Positions 7,744 to 16,523 are shown, counted from the first letter of the stretch. The stretch is 20,895 nucleotides of DNA from Nitrospirota bacterium (GCA_016222925.1 JACRQB010000150.1:1-20895), one strand, 5' to 3'. Numbers and translations: made by a program. Notes: generated by a model not told the origin, from the letters alone.

Positions 7744-8100
7744 TCACATGAGCCGTCTGGATTTTGGCTCAACTGGCTTCACCGGCTGACAGACGTCGCA
7801 CTGACACAATTGTCGTAGCAATGAATAGGAATAGATACCGGTATCGTGGCCGTCGCTCCATTTGAATTGAAACGCGTAGCGCCCCACCGAGTCGATGTCC
7901 TGGAGCATAATCAAGATCGGCACATCCTCTGACTTGAGACGCCGCTCGCCTGTCCACTCATCGACACAGGCCGCGCAGGGACAATGCTGCCGTAGATAAC
8001 GAACCGAATACCTCCCCTTGTGGCCATCGCTCCACTGGATTCCCAACACTCCCTTGTCGAGCCACTCCATATCTCGAGGCTCCAGAGCAGTGGCTGTCAT
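7744..8100 (-). CDS. DUF971 domain protein (gamma-butyrobetaine hydroxylase-like N-terminal domain)
   Basis: 118 residues from the ATG at 8100, which has GAGAGGTGA about 5 bases upstream; the open frame runs further upstream into recO but without a better start. The DUF971 hallmarks are present: an IQWSDGHKGRYSVRYLRQHC segment, two cysteine-rich motifs (CPCAAC with DEWTGE after it, and CQCDVC), and a second WSDGHDTGIYSYSLLRQL repeat. In larger proteins this domain caps Fe(II)/2-oxoglutarate oxygenases, and stand-alone versions often lie near Fe-S genes; cysteine spacing suggests metal binding. The function of the stand-alone form is not established. It starts 25 bp after recO and its stop is 14 bases before the next gene's start. 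Confidence 0.85.
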   Translation of the reverse strand: MTATALEPRDMEWLDKGVLGIQWSDGHKGRYSVRYLRQHCPCAACVDEWTGERRLKSEDVPILIMLQDIDSVGRYAFQFKWSDGHDTGIYSYSLLRQLCQCDVCQPVKPVEPKSRRLM

Positions 8101-8125
8101 GTGTTCACCTCTCATCGTGTCTTGC

Positions 8126-8884
8126 TCATCCTGGCGATGCGAGCGACAGGAAGTCAACCGGTGGTAGCCGTTTCCCGGCAACCACCGTGACGTACCCTTC
8201 AATCGCTTCCTCCACCTCACTCCGCACTTGCCCCGTTGCTCGCAACCGCGTGAGTACCGTAGGCGTCAGCCGAATGGCTTGCTGGAGAAACAACAGGCTG
8301 CCTCGTGAAAATGCGACACATCGAACTCGTTGACGCGCGGCACAGGTCAGACACACGAGACCTCCGGCGATTGGAGAAAATTGAGGTTCTCCGACGAAGT
8401 GCGTCTTCCCACAGGCGGCGCAATGATCGGTCTGCGGGCGAAACCCCGTCAATCCCAGCAGTCTGATCTGAAACAGGAGCGCCGTAAAGGTCGGGTCTTC
8501 ACTTTCCTGGAGCAAGGCAAGACCTTGCTCCAAGCTATCAAACAACAGCGGGTCCGGATCTCCATCCGGAGTGATCGCGGCGACAACATTGACCATTCGC
8601 GCCGCCGATGCCATCAAGCAAAGGTCTTCCCGCAGCACTTGAGAAGATCGTACCAAATCGACCTGCGAAATTCGAAACAGAGAATCCCCTGTTTTCTCAA
8701 ACAGATTCAGACGACACACGCTAAATGGTTCGATCGCGGCCCCAAAGCGGCTTTTCTGACGACGGGCACCACGGGCGACCCCTCTGATTTTACCCAGACT
8801 CTTAGAGTACACCGTGACGATTCGATCGGCGTCCCCCCACTTGCGGCTCCGTAAAATGATCGCTGTCGTCTTTACCAGAGGCAC
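8126..8884 (-). CDS. recO: DNA repair protein RecO
   Basis: 252 residues from the GTG at 8884, preceded by GGGAGGGGAGAG; this gives MPLVKTTAIILRSRKWGDAD, the normal RecO opening. An upstream GTG at 8917 has no better site. The N-terminal OB fold (about residues 3-80) is followed by a helical part and a zinc site with CAAC (Cys155, Cys158) and CLTC (Cys178, Cys181). RecO helps RecR load RecA onto SSB-coated single-stranded DNA in gap repair. It lies 52 bp after mgtE and 25 bp before the DUF971 gene. Length and motifs are normal. Confidence 0.92.
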   Translation of the reverse strand: MPLVKTTAIILRSRKWGDADRIVTVYSKSLGKIRGVARGARRQKSRFGAAIEPFSVCRLNLFEKTGDSLFRISQVDLVRSSQVLREDLCLMASAARMVNVVAAITPDGDPDPLLFDSLEQGLALLQESEDPTFTALLFQIRLLGLTGFRPQTDHCAACGKTHFVGEPQFSPIAGGLVCLTCAARQRVRCVAFSRGSLLFLQQAIRLTPTVLTRLRATGQVRSEVEEAIEGYVTVVAGKRLPPVDFLSLASPG

Positions 8885-8936
8885 AGCTCTCTCCCCTCCC
8901 AACCTCGGTTGAGGCACGAGGATGCACCAGTCCGTG

Positions 8937-10400
8937 TCACCGGAGATAGTCCAAGAAAAGAGTGGCCAAGGTCAGATAGATTGTAATCCCAGTGATGTCG
9001 TTTGCCGTCGTGACAAAAGGACCGGCAGCAACGGCCGGATCGACCCCCACGCGTTTGAGCAGAATCGGCATAATCGTCGCCATGCTGGTCGACACCAAAA
9101 ATGCAGTGATCAGCGAAGCTCCAAGGACCATGCCCAAAAACCCTTGATGCAAAACCCAGGCAACCAGTGTCAGCGTCACACCGCAGGCCACCCCCATGAC
9201 CAAGCCGACCTTCGCTTCACGAAAAAAGATAGGCCATACATGAGTGAGTTCCACAGAGCCGGTGGCCAACCCTCGGATAATCAGCGTCGAGGACTGCAAC
9301 CCTACATTCCCACCCATCGCCGCAATCACAGGAATAAAGCTCACGATCGCTACAACTTCCTGGATCGTATACCGGAAATGCCAGAGGATCGCACCAGACA
9401 GAAGACTGCCGACGAGGTTGGTAAAGAGCCAAGGTAACCGCAGTTTCGCCGAGCCGAAGCTCGAAGACTTCAAGCCCGTGTCTTCTTCAATCGCCCCGGC
9501 CATTTTCAACATGTCTTCGGTCGCTTCTTCTCGGATCACATCGACCACATCATCGACCGTGATGATGCCCACGAGTTTGCCGTCCCGTTCCACAACCGGA
9601 ATCGCCAGCAAGTTATAGCTGGCCACCTGGCGCGCGACCTCTTCTTGATCCAAGTCGATCGCCACACTCATCACCTCTCGGGCCATGATATTTTTCAGTG
9701 GCGTCGTCGGAGGGACGGTGATGAGCTGTCGGAGTGAGAGGACACCAACCAGACGATCATCCTTGTCCGTCACATAAATATAGAACACCATTTCCGCATC
9801 GGTGGCTTGTTGTAACCGACGGATCGCTTCCTGTGCTGTGGCATCCTCCGGCAAGGAAAAAAACTCTGTGGTCATGATCGCGCCTGCCGTATCCTTTGGA
9901 TATTTAAGGATGTCGGCAACCTCGGTCGAATCCTCGGTCTTCATCAGGGCGAGAATTTCTTTGCCGCGCTCTTCGGGAAGAAATCCGAGAATGTACGCCA
10001 CGTCGTCGGGACCGAGGTCTTTCAAGAGCCATGCGATGTCAGAATGCAACAGGTCTGCGAGTACTTGCTGGATGCTTTCGCCGTCGAGCTCACTGAGCGC
10101 TTGTCCACGCTTGCCTTCGCCACGGACCAGTTCGAAGATCTCCCGCTTTTCTTTCGGAGAGGAGAGATGGGTGACGACTTTGGCGATGTCGGCGGGATGC
10201 ATACGCCCCAACATCTTGGAGAGATTCGTGATGGCTCCGCGTCGCAGCAACTTTTGTACGGACTGGATCACAATGTCCGATTTCGTCTGCCCACGTTCAG
10301 TCTGATCACGCAAAACTTCACGCAGCACATCGCGCTCTGACTGGTGCGGTCGCTGGTCCTGTGCGTGCGGCTCTATCGGTCGTTCCATCGGCTGCATCAT
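8937..10400 (-). CDS. mgtE: Magnesium transporter MgtE
   Basis: 487 residues. A charged, probably disordered N-terminal tail of about 40 residues precedes the helical MgtE N domain (about 50-165, with LGRMHPADIAKVV and LLKDLGPDDVAYILGFLP repeats). Two CBS domains follow (about 175-235 and 238-295), then a membrane part from about 325 with roughly five hydrophobic segments. The pore segment near the end, PFVTTANDITGITIYLTLA, carries the conserved Asp that binds Mg2+ in this family. It is an inner-membrane Mg2+ channel gated by cytosolic Mg2+ at the CBS and N domains. The ATG at 10400 is taken; in-frame ATGs at 10397 and 10388 are alternatives, and AAGGA lies next to the first. It starts 3 bp after era ends, so the two are cotranscribed. 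Confidence 0.93.
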   Translation of the reverse strand: MMQPMERPIEPHAQDQRPHQSERDVLREVLRDQTERGQTKSDIVIQSVQKLLRRGAITNLSKMLGRMHPADIAKVVTHLSSPKEKREIFELVRGEGKRGQALSELDGESIQQVLADLLHSDIAWLLKDLGPDDVAYILGFLPEERGKEILALMKTEDSTEVADILKYPKDTAGAIMTTEFFSLPEDATAQEAIRRLQQATDAEMVFYIYVTDKDDRLVGVLSLRQLITVPPTTPLKNIMAREVMSVAIDLDQEEVARQVASYNLLAIPVVERDGKLVGIITVDDVVDVIREEATEDMLKMAGAIEEDTGLKSSSFGSAKLRLPWLFTNLVGSLLSGAILWHFRYTIQEVVAIVSFIPVIAAMGGNVGLQSSTLIIRGLATGSVELTHVWPIFFREAKVGLVMGVACGVTLTLVAWVLHQGFLGMVLGASLITAFLVSTSMATIMPILLKRVGVDPAVAAGPFVTTANDITGITIYLTLATLFLDYLR

Positions 10401-10403
10401 TCC

Positions 10404-11288
10404 TTAGTAACCCAACTCCACCAAGGTCTGCTCGTCCTCACGCCAAGATTTTCTAACCTTCACCCACAGCTCCAGAAACACTTTCATGCCGAACAGCCGT
10501 TCCATGTCCAGCCTGGCCTGTGTGCCGATCGATTTCAAACGCTCTCCTTGTTTGCCTATCAGGATGCCCTTCTGCGTCTCTCGCTCCACCAAAATCGACG
10601 CCCGAATCTTCGCCAGTTTGCCCTGTTCGACGAATTCATCGATCTCGACTGCAACCGCATACGGCACCTCCTCCTCCGTCTCTTGCAACACCTTCTCACG
10701 GATCATCTCAGCCGCCAGCGTTCTCATGGTCTGATCGGTCATCACATCATCGCCGTAGGCTCCTTCTGCCGACGGAAGATAGGGAACCGTCACGGCCAGC
10801 AACCGATCAACATTGTCGTCGACCTGGGCAGAAACCGGCACCACCTCCGTCCACGCGAAGAGTTTGCCATACCGTTCGAGAGTCGGGAGCAGTTTCTGCT
10901 TGTTGACGAGATCAATTTTCGTGATGACAAGGATGACCGGACGCAGCCGTTTGGCCAACGCCTCCTTCATATGCTTGACAGCGATCAGATCTCCGGGACC
11001 CGGAAGGCTGGTCGCATCCATCAGCATGTACAAGAGATCCGCATCTTCCAAGGTCTCCACGGCGGTACGCAGCATTCGACGATTGAGCAAGTGCTCGGGT
11101 TTATGAAGTCCCGGCGTATCGAGAAAGGCAATTTGGGCTCCGTCCACATGCACGACACCCATAATGCGGGTCCTTGTGGTCTGGGGCTTACTCGACACAA
11201 TCGAGATTTTTTCACCCAGCAGGCAATTGAGCAGCGTCGACTTGCCGACGTTGGACCGTCCGATGATCGCAACTGTTCCAAACTTCAT
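10404..11288 (-). CDS. era: GTPase Era
   Basis: 294 residues, normal length. The G domain has G1 GRSNVGKS (10-17), the switch I region with PQTTRTRIMG (35-44), G3 DTPG (57-60), G4 TKID (123-126) and G5 PVSAQ. The C-terminal KH domain (about 200-290) has the RNA-binding GKQGERLKSIG loop. Era binds 16S rRNA and supports 30S subunit maturation. Two small departures are that G1 has Ser where most Era have Pro, and G4 has Thr in place of Asn; both occur in related GTPases and need not impair function. Its start overlaps the ftsB-like gene by 4 bases, which implies translational coupling. Confidence 0.94.
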   Translation of the reverse strand: MKFGTVAIIGRSNVGKSTLLNCLLGEKISIVSSKPQTTRTRIMGVVHVDGAQIAFLDTPGLHKPEHLLNRRMLRTAVETLEDADLLYMLMDATSLPGPGDLIAVKHMKEALAKRLRPVILVITKIDLVNKQKLLPTLERYGKLFAWTEVVPVSAQVDDNVDRLLAVTVPYLPSAEGAYGDDVMTDQTMRTLAAEMIREKVLQETEEEVPYAVAVEIDEFVEQGKLAKIRASILVERETQKGILIGKQGERLKSIGTQARLDMERLFGMKVFLELWVKVRKSWREDEQTLVELGY

Positions 11289-11644
11289 GGTTTTGACAAC
11301 GACTCCGGTTTCTTGTCAGGGTCTGGCACCAACTGATAGACAGTCTCTCCCTTACGCACGTACCCCAACTGTTCTCGTGCCAACTGCTCAATTTTAGCGG
11401 GGTCATGCTGGAGACGAGAAATATCGTGCTGCAATGTGGCACTTTCTCGGCGTAAGGTCGAGAGTTCTTGTTCCAGATTCCATGCATGATCGCGCATGGA
11501 AAGATACCGAGTCAGGCCCATGTCCCCGGTAAACAACGCCACGAATAGCCATACACAGCCGCCTGCGCCGAGCACCTGCATGGCGATAAGGACGCGCTGT
11601 CGCCATTCCAGCCATTGCCGTCCACGATTCCGTTTGATAATCAT
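11285..11644 (-). CDS. ftsB: Septum formation initiator (FtsB/DivIC family)
   Basis: 119 residues with the FtsB layout: a short basic cytoplasmic tail (MIIKRNRGRQWLEWRQR), one membrane segment (about residues 18-39), then a coiled coil (WNLEQELSTLRRESATLQHD and on to about 85) and the conserved end REQLGYVRKGETVYQLVP. Such proteins join FtsL and FtsQ at the division site and help activate septal cell-wall synthesis. It lies 27 bp after eno and overlaps era by 4 bases. Eno followed by an FtsB-like gene is a common bacterial pair. The symbol is by family; it could equally be called divIC. Confidence 0.87.
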   Translation of the reverse strand: MIIKRNRGRQWLEWRQRVLIAMQVLGAGGCVWLFVALFTGDMGLTRYLSMRDHAWNLEQELSTLRRESATLQHDISRLQHDPAKIEQLAREQLGYVRKGETVYQLVPDPDKKPESLSKP

Positions 11645-11671
11645 CTGTGCATCCGACGACGACGGAACCAG

Positions 11672-12958
11672 CTAGGCCCTGACCTGCACGGCCTCTCGAC
11701 CACGATAGAGCGCCACGGCCCCCAGCTCTTCTTCAATTCGGAGCAACTGGTTATATTTCGCCACACGATCCGTTCGGGATAAGGATCCCGTCTTGATCAA
11801 TCCGCTGTTCGTCGCAACCGCCACGTCCGCAATCGTGGTGTCTTCGGTCTCACCGGACCGGTGTGAAATGATCGCCGTATAGCCTGATCGCTTCGCAAGT
11901 TCGATCGCATCCAAGGTTTCCGTCAGGGTCCCGATCTGATTGAGCTTGATCAGAATCGAATTCCCAATTCCCTCCTTGATGCCCTTCGAAAAGATTTCGA
12001 CGTTCGTGACGAAGATATCGTCCCCGACGAGCTGCACCCGTTTGCCCAGCTTCTCCGTGAGAACCTTCCACCCCTTCCAATCCAGTTCGCTCAACCCGTC
12101 TTCGATCGAAAGGATCGGATAGCGATCCAAAAGCTTGCCGTAGTAGCTGATCATCTCATCCGACGAACGCTCCGGACTCTTTTCCGCTTCGAGCACATAC
12201 CGTCCCTTGTCATAGAATTCGCTCGCCGCGCAGTCCAATGCCAACGCGATATCTCGTCCGACCTTATAACCCGCTTCCTCGATTGCCTGAGAGATCAGAC
12301 TCAGCGCTTCTTCGTTCGATTGCAGATCAGGGGCGAACCCACCTTCATCCCCCACGGCCGTGTTGAGACCCTTCTTCTTCAAGAGAGCCTTTAACGAATG
12401 AAAGACCTCGGTGGCCATGCGGAGGGCTTCACTGAATCGACTCGCGCCTATCGGCATGATCATGAACTCTTGGAGGTCCAAGCGATTATCGGCATGGGCT
12501 CCGCCGTTGATGATGTTCATGAGCGGTACGGGAAGCACTCGGGCATTCGCCCCTCCAAGGTAACGATAGAGCGGCTGGCCCGTTTCATTCGCCGACGCCT
12601 TTGCCACGGCTAGCGACACACCCAAGATCGCGTTGGCTCCCAGTTTACTTTTGGTCTTTGTCCCATCTAACGCAATCATGGCTCGGTCGATACCGGCCTG
12701 GTCGAATGCTTCCTTGCCAATCAATTCTGGGACAATGACCTTGCTGATATTCGCAACCGCCTTGGAGACGCCCTTTCCCATCCACCGTTTCTTGTCGCCA
12801 TCACGGAGCTCGATCGCTTCTTTTTCTCCCGTTGATGCACCGGACGGTACTGCTGCTCGCCCCTTTGCGCCGCTTTCGAGCGTCACTTCGGCTTCAATCG
12901 TCGGATTGCCACGTGAATCGATAATCTGTCTGCCCTTGATTTCTCTAATCGCGCTCAT
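11672..12958 (-). CDS. eno: Enolase
   Basis: 428 residues, standard length. It starts MSAIREIKGRQIIDSRGNPT and has GASTGEKEA (residues 40-48), GDEGGF with catalytic Glu206 (203-208), metal ligands Asp243, Glu286 and Asp313, catalytic Lys338 in LIKLNQ, and SHRSGET (365-371). It interconverts 2-phosphoglycerate and phosphoenolpyruvate. The ATG at 12958 has a GGAGAG site. It lies 31 bp after gatB and appears fully intact, which is useful because its neighbour upstream is not. Confidence 0.97.
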   Translation of the reverse strand: MSAIREIKGRQIIDSRGNPTIEAEVTLESGAKGRAAVPSGASTGEKEAIELRDGDKKRWMGKGVSKAVANISKVIVPELIGKEAFDQAGIDRAMIALDGTKTKSKLGANAILGVSLAVAKASANETGQPLYRYLGGANARVLPVPLMNIINGGAHADNRLDLQEFMIMPIGASRFSEALRMATEVFHSLKALLKKKGLNTAVGDEGGFAPDLQSNEEALSLISQAIEEAGYKVGRDIALALDCAASEFYDKGRYVLEAEKSPERSSDEMISYYGKLLDRYPILSIEDGLSELDWKGWKVLTEKLGKRVQLVGDDIFVTNVEIFSKGIKEGIGNSILIKLNQIGTLTETLDAIELAKRSGYTAIISHRSGETEDTTIADVAVATNSGLIKTGSLSRTDRVAKYNQLLRIEEELGAVALYRGREAVQVRA

Positions 12959-12989
12959 AATCTCTCCGCTCCAGTTGGCAAGTGATCTC

Positions 12990-14660
12990 TCACCCCAGTT
13001 TCTTCCTTAACAACTCATTCACCTTCCCCGGATTCGCTTTCCCCCCACTCGTCTTCATCACCTGTCCGACTAAAAACCCCAAGACTTGCTGTTTCCCCTC
13101 TTTGAACTGCGCGACCTGCGCTGGATTCTTGTTCAATACCTCAGTAATGATCTGATCTAGCGCCCCTTCGTCTGACACCTGCGTCAACCCTTTTTCGTCC
13201 ACAATCTGTTCAGGAACCTTCCCACCGCTATAGAGTTCCGGAAAGATTTCACGGGCGACTTTCAAGCTGATGACCCCTCTGTCCACCAGCTGCAATAGAC
13301 TCACCAACCGTTCAGGCGTGACAGGCGACACTGCAATATCAGTCCCGGAGTTATTCAACTCTCGCATCAACTCTCCCATCACCCAATTACTTACGACCTT
13401 AGGTTGAGGAAACCGCTCCGCGCAGGCTTCAAAATAATCCGCCATGCCCTTCGAAGCCGTCAGGATGGTGGCGTCATAGTCAGGCAACCCATAGTCCGAG
13501 ACAAATCGCCTCGTCCGCACGGCCGGCAGTTCGGGCTGACAAGCACGGAATCCTTCTATCCACTCCTCGTCCAACTTCAACGGCACCAGATCCGGGTCAG
13601 GGAAATAGCGGTAGTCATGGGCTTCTTCTTTGGAGCGCATGACTGCCGTTTCACCACGTTCGATATTCCAGAGCCTCGTTTCCTGGCGAATCTTGCCTCC
13701 CTCAGTCAATACTTTGGTCTGCCGCTTGATCTCATACTCAACAGCATCCTTCACATACTTGAAGGAGTTGATGTTCTTCAGCTCGACTTTCGTCCCAAAC
13801 TCCTTTTGCCCAGACGGACGCAGCGACAAGTTCGGCTCACACCTGAAGCTTCCCTCCTCCATGTTGCCGTCACAGACATCAAGGTACATCAAGATTTCCC
13901 GCAGCCCTTTGAGATAGGCCACCACCTCATCAGCCGAATGCATGTCCGGCTCTGTCACGATCTCCAACAGCGGTGTGCCGGCGCGGTTCAGATCTACCCG
14001 GCTCCCACTGGTACCGGTCTCATGGATATTTTTCCCGGCATCTTCTTCCAAATGCGCACGACGAATGCGGATGCGTGTTGTCCCCCCGCTGCTATCACAC
14101 ACCTCAATCCACCCATGCTCGCAAATCGGGGACTCATATTGGGAAATCTGATACCCCTTGGGAAGATCCGGGTAGAAATAATTCTTTCTCGCGAATCGAT
14201 TATTCGCCGCAATCGTACAATTCAGCGCTAAACCGGCACGAACCGCCATTTCGACTGCCGTTCGGTTGATGACCGGCAAGCTGCCTGGCAGACCGAGACA
14301 GACCGGACAGGTCTGACTATTGGCCGATAGACCGAATGTCGTCCGATCAGGCCCTTCATCGGAGGTGCGACCGCGTTCGCGCCTCATGGCTTCACGTCCG
14401 GCATCGAATGCTTCTCGCAGCACCGACTGCTTCGTTTCGACAAACTCCTTGCCCTGATCAACGACATCTTCAAACACCTCACCGGCGCGCCCAGCAAGAT
14501 CTCGAAGATCGTGTTCCGCACGACGGGCATACCCCCGGAGTCGATCACGCGATTCACTCCCTGCTTGTGGCGCCAACAACAATGCCGCGACCGCACCCAT
14601 CGCTGCCCCGCTCAGAAACGCCAAAAAGACTGCCGCTGATGCTCCTCGTTCATCCGCCAT
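12990..14660 (-). CDS. gatB: In-frame fusion of a YtxH-like protein to GatB lacking its N-terminus
   Basis: 556 residues from the ATG at 14660, which has AAGGAGGG 7 bases upstream. Residues 1 to about 104 are a YtxH-domain protein: a membrane segment (VFLAFLSGAAMGAVAALLLA, then PQAG) and a charged helix. From about residue 107 the text is GatB: TTFGLSANSQTCPVCLGLPG, then YFYPDLPKGYQISQYESPI, and the normal C-terminal tail (VMKTSGGKANPGKVNELLRK). GatB normally begins about 35 residues earlier with a GLEVH motif and a CGC pair that completes the zinc site; both are absent, while Cys118 and Cys121 remain. GatB is the kinase/transamidase partner that converts Glu-tRNA(Gln) and Asp-tRNA(Asn). The likely cause is a deletion of the ytxH 3' end and gatB 5' end with the junction near 14340-14347. 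Function of the product is doubtful. Confidence 0.8.
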   Translation of the reverse strand: MADERGASAAVFLAFLSGAAMGAVAALLLAPQAGSESRDRLRGYARRAEHDLRDLAGRAGEVFEDVVDQGKEFVETKQSVLREAFDAGREAMRRERGRTSDEGPDRTTFGLSANSQTCPVCLGLPGSLPVINRTAVEMAVRAGLALNCTIAANNRFARKNYFYPDLPKGYQISQYESPICEHGWIEVCDSSGGTTRIRIRRAHLEEDAGKNIHETGTSGSRVDLNRAGTPLLEIVTEPDMHSADEVVAYLKGLREILMYLDVCDGNMEEGSFRCEPNLSLRPSGQKEFGTKVELKNINSFKYVKDAVEYEIKRQTKVLTEGGKIRQETRLWNIERGETAVMRSKEEAHDYRYFPDPDLVPLKLDEEWIEGFRACQPELPAVRTRRFVSDYGLPDYDATILTASKGMADYFEACAERFPQPKVVSNWVMGELMRELNNSGTDIAVSPVTPERLVSLLQLVDRGVISLKVAREIFPELYSGGKVPEQIVDEKGLTQVSDEGALDQIITEVLNKNPAQVAQFKEGKQQVLGFLVGQVMKTSGGKANPGKVNELLRKKLG

Positions 14661-15057
14661 TGTGTGTCCCTCCTTCATGTTTCATGCGTTCCCGTACGAC
14701 GTGAGTGGCTGCTTTGAAGCCCGCAACCATGCTCGCCACATTGTTCAACAACGTCCCGCTTGAACCACGAACGACATTATGGACTTGTTGCACGGACTCG
14801 CCGATTTCACCTACCGCGTGGAGCAAGACGGCCGCATGCTCCGTGCCCTCGCGCACCTGATTCGTCACATCGTTTAAGTTCTGGCTCATGGCCCGTAGTT
14901 CCGCCACGAGAGCCGGCACCTCGACGTTCATCTTCGAGAGGAGCTGTTCGGACTCGGCCACCGTTTTGCGAACTTGCATCAATACCGGTACGAGATACCC
15001 AACCAGCACGGCAAATGCCACGGCCACAAGGAGTGCAGCGATTTCGACGATGGTCAT
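14650..15057 (-). CDS. DUF948 membrane protein
   Basis: 135 residues from the ATG at 15057, which has GGGAGGT about 8 bases upstream; a TTG three codons earlier overlaps that site. One membrane segment at the N-terminus (about residues 4-27) is followed by a long amphipathic helix with heptad spacing (VRKTVAESEQLLSKMNVEVP and on to about 100). This matches DUF948, small single-pass proteins often encoded beside YtxH proteins, as here. The role is not established; a coiled-coil envelope or stress protein is often proposed. It overlaps the YtxH-GatB start by 11 bases, so the two are translated together. Confidence 0.8.
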   Translation of the reverse strand: MTIVEIAALLVAVAFAVLVGYLVPVLMQVRKTVAESEQLLSKMNVEVPALVAELRAMSQNLNDVTNQVREGTEHAAVLLHAVGEIGESVQQVHNVVRGSSGTLLNNVASMVAGFKAATHVVRERMKHEGGTHNGG

Positions 15058-15125
15058 TATTGCCAACCTCCCAGGTTATTCAGCTCGTATGTCCTCTCAT
15101 TTCCTCTCCAATTCTCCTATAATCT

Positions 15126-16448
15126 TTACCGTATCGTCGGCTTCTTAAGATGCCATTTCGTCGATTGCTCATAAGCATGCGCCGCTCGAAGTATCGTTTC
15201 TTCTTCGAACGCTCGCCCGATCAACGGAGTCGGTGTCGCCGGGGTCACAATCAGATCAACTTCTTTAAACGCAGCGTCGAAATCCTGGCAGACCAACGTT
15301 CGTACGGCTTGGGCTTTCCCATAGTACGCATCGTAATACCCGGCGCTGAGCACATAGGTCCCCAGCATGATCCGACGCTTCACCTCCGGGCCAAACCCTT
15401 CCTGTCTCGTTTTCATGTAGAGATCGAGAAGATCCTTGGTCTCCTTGGCACGAAAACCGAACTTTACTCCGTCGAAACGAGCAAGATTCGAGCTAGCTTC
15501 CGCCGTGGCAATCACATAGTACACCGCCACAGCTGCATCGGTCCTCGGCAGACGGATTTCCTTGATCTCAGCTCCAAGCTGCTTCAACTCCCCAATAGCC
15601 GCTCTGACCGACTGTTCGACATCCGGATCGAGTCCTTCAGCAAAAAACTCAACCGGCACACCGACCTTCACAGTTTTGAGATCCCGTTTTTGCAGCGCTT
15701 TCATATAATCTGGAACAGGGCGGTCGACCGATGTGGAATCCATCGGATCATGACCTGCAATGGCCTGAAGAAGAAACGCCGCATCGGATACATTTCTCGC
15801 GATCGGCCCGATTTGATCCAGTGAGGAGGCAAACGCGACCAACCCATACCGCGAGACCCGTCCATACGTCGGCTTCAGCCCCACCACGCCACAGAAGGCT
15901 GCCGGCTGCCTGATGGATCCACCGGTGTCTGAGCCAAGCGCCGCCACACATTCCTCTGCCGCCACCGCCGCCGCCGATCCGCCGCTTGATCCGCCCGGCA
16001 CACAATGCAGATTCCACGGATTCCGGCTGGGGCCGAATGCGGAATTTTCCGTTGATGATCCCATCGCGAATTCGTCTAAATTCGTCTTGCCCAACAATAT
16101 GTACTCTTGCGCGCGCAACTTGGCGATCACCGTCGCATCGTAAGGCGGGACGAAACTCTGCAACATACGAGAGCTACAGGTCGTAGAGACGCCGTCCGTA
16201 CAGATATTATCCTTAATGGCAAGAGGCATTCCGGTGAGCGGCTTGGTCTTCCGCCATCCCTTGAGCTTTCGGTCCAAGACCTCAGCCTCCATGAAGGCTG
16301 ATTCTTTCGCGTGAGTGACGAAGGCCTTCACTTTTGGCTCTACATAGCCAATGCGCAAAAAATAGGCGCGCACGATCTCTGTAGCCGTCACTTCCCCTGC
16401 CTGGAATTGTTTCTGAAGCTCACAGAGAGTTAGTTTATGAAGGGACAT
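15126..16448 (-). CDS. gatA: Glu-tRNA(Gln) amidotransferase subunit A with an internal in-frame deletion
   Basis: 440 residues from the ATG at 16448 (AGAGG site just upstream). The amidase-signature triad is intact: Lys79 in LAIKDN, cis-Ser154 in PGGSSGG and Ser178 in GSDTGGS, with the same numbering I recall for Staphylococcus aureus GatA. GatA releases ammonia from glutamine and passes it to GatB. After VDLIVTPATPTP (residue 408) the text jumps straight to LIGRAFEEETILRAAHAYEQ. About 45-50 residues normally lie between, including the MYxxDIxT, NLAGxPGxSxPCG and GLPIGLQ segments; family length is about 485-490. The lost part holds a residue that binds glutamine in S. aureus GatA (Asp425 by memory). 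The junction is near 15224. The frame is kept, so a protein is made, but it is probably defective unless the deletion is an assembly error. Confidence 0.85.
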   Translation of the reverse strand: MSLHKLTLCELQKQFQAGEVTATEIVRAYFLRIGYVEPKVKAFVTHAKESAFMEAEVLDRKLKGWRKTKPLTGMPLAIKDNICTDGVSTTCSSRMLQSFVPPYDATVIAKLRAQEYILLGKTNLDEFAMGSSTENSAFGPSRNPWNLHCVPGGSSGGSAAAVAAEECVAALGSDTGGSIRQPAAFCGVVGLKPTYGRVSRYGLVAFASSLDQIGPIARNVSDAAFLLQAIAGHDPMDSTSVDRPVPDYMKALQKRDLKTVKVGVPVEFFAEGLDPDVEQSVRAAIGELKQLGAEIKEIRLPRTDAAVAVYYVIATAEASSNLARFDGVKFGFRAKETKDLLDLYMKTRQEGFGPEVKRRIMLGTYVLSAGYYDAYYGKAQAVRTLVCQDFDAAFKEVDLIVTPATPTPLIGRAFEEETILRAAHAYEQSTKWHLKKPTIR

Positions 16449-16523
16449 GAACCTCTCGTTCCCGACTGGTGATCTGCGCACGAACTGACAGGACGCCTCA
16501 TCGGTCAGCCTGTCCGTGGCGTA

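Noticed and set aside
10344..11336. 330-codon open frame on the plus strand
   Set aside because: It lies antisense to era, which has all its motifs. The predicted protein is His/Arg/Leu-rich with no recognisable domain.
13404..14231. 275-codon open frame on the plus strand
   Set aside because: It is antisense to gatB and shows no family motifs.
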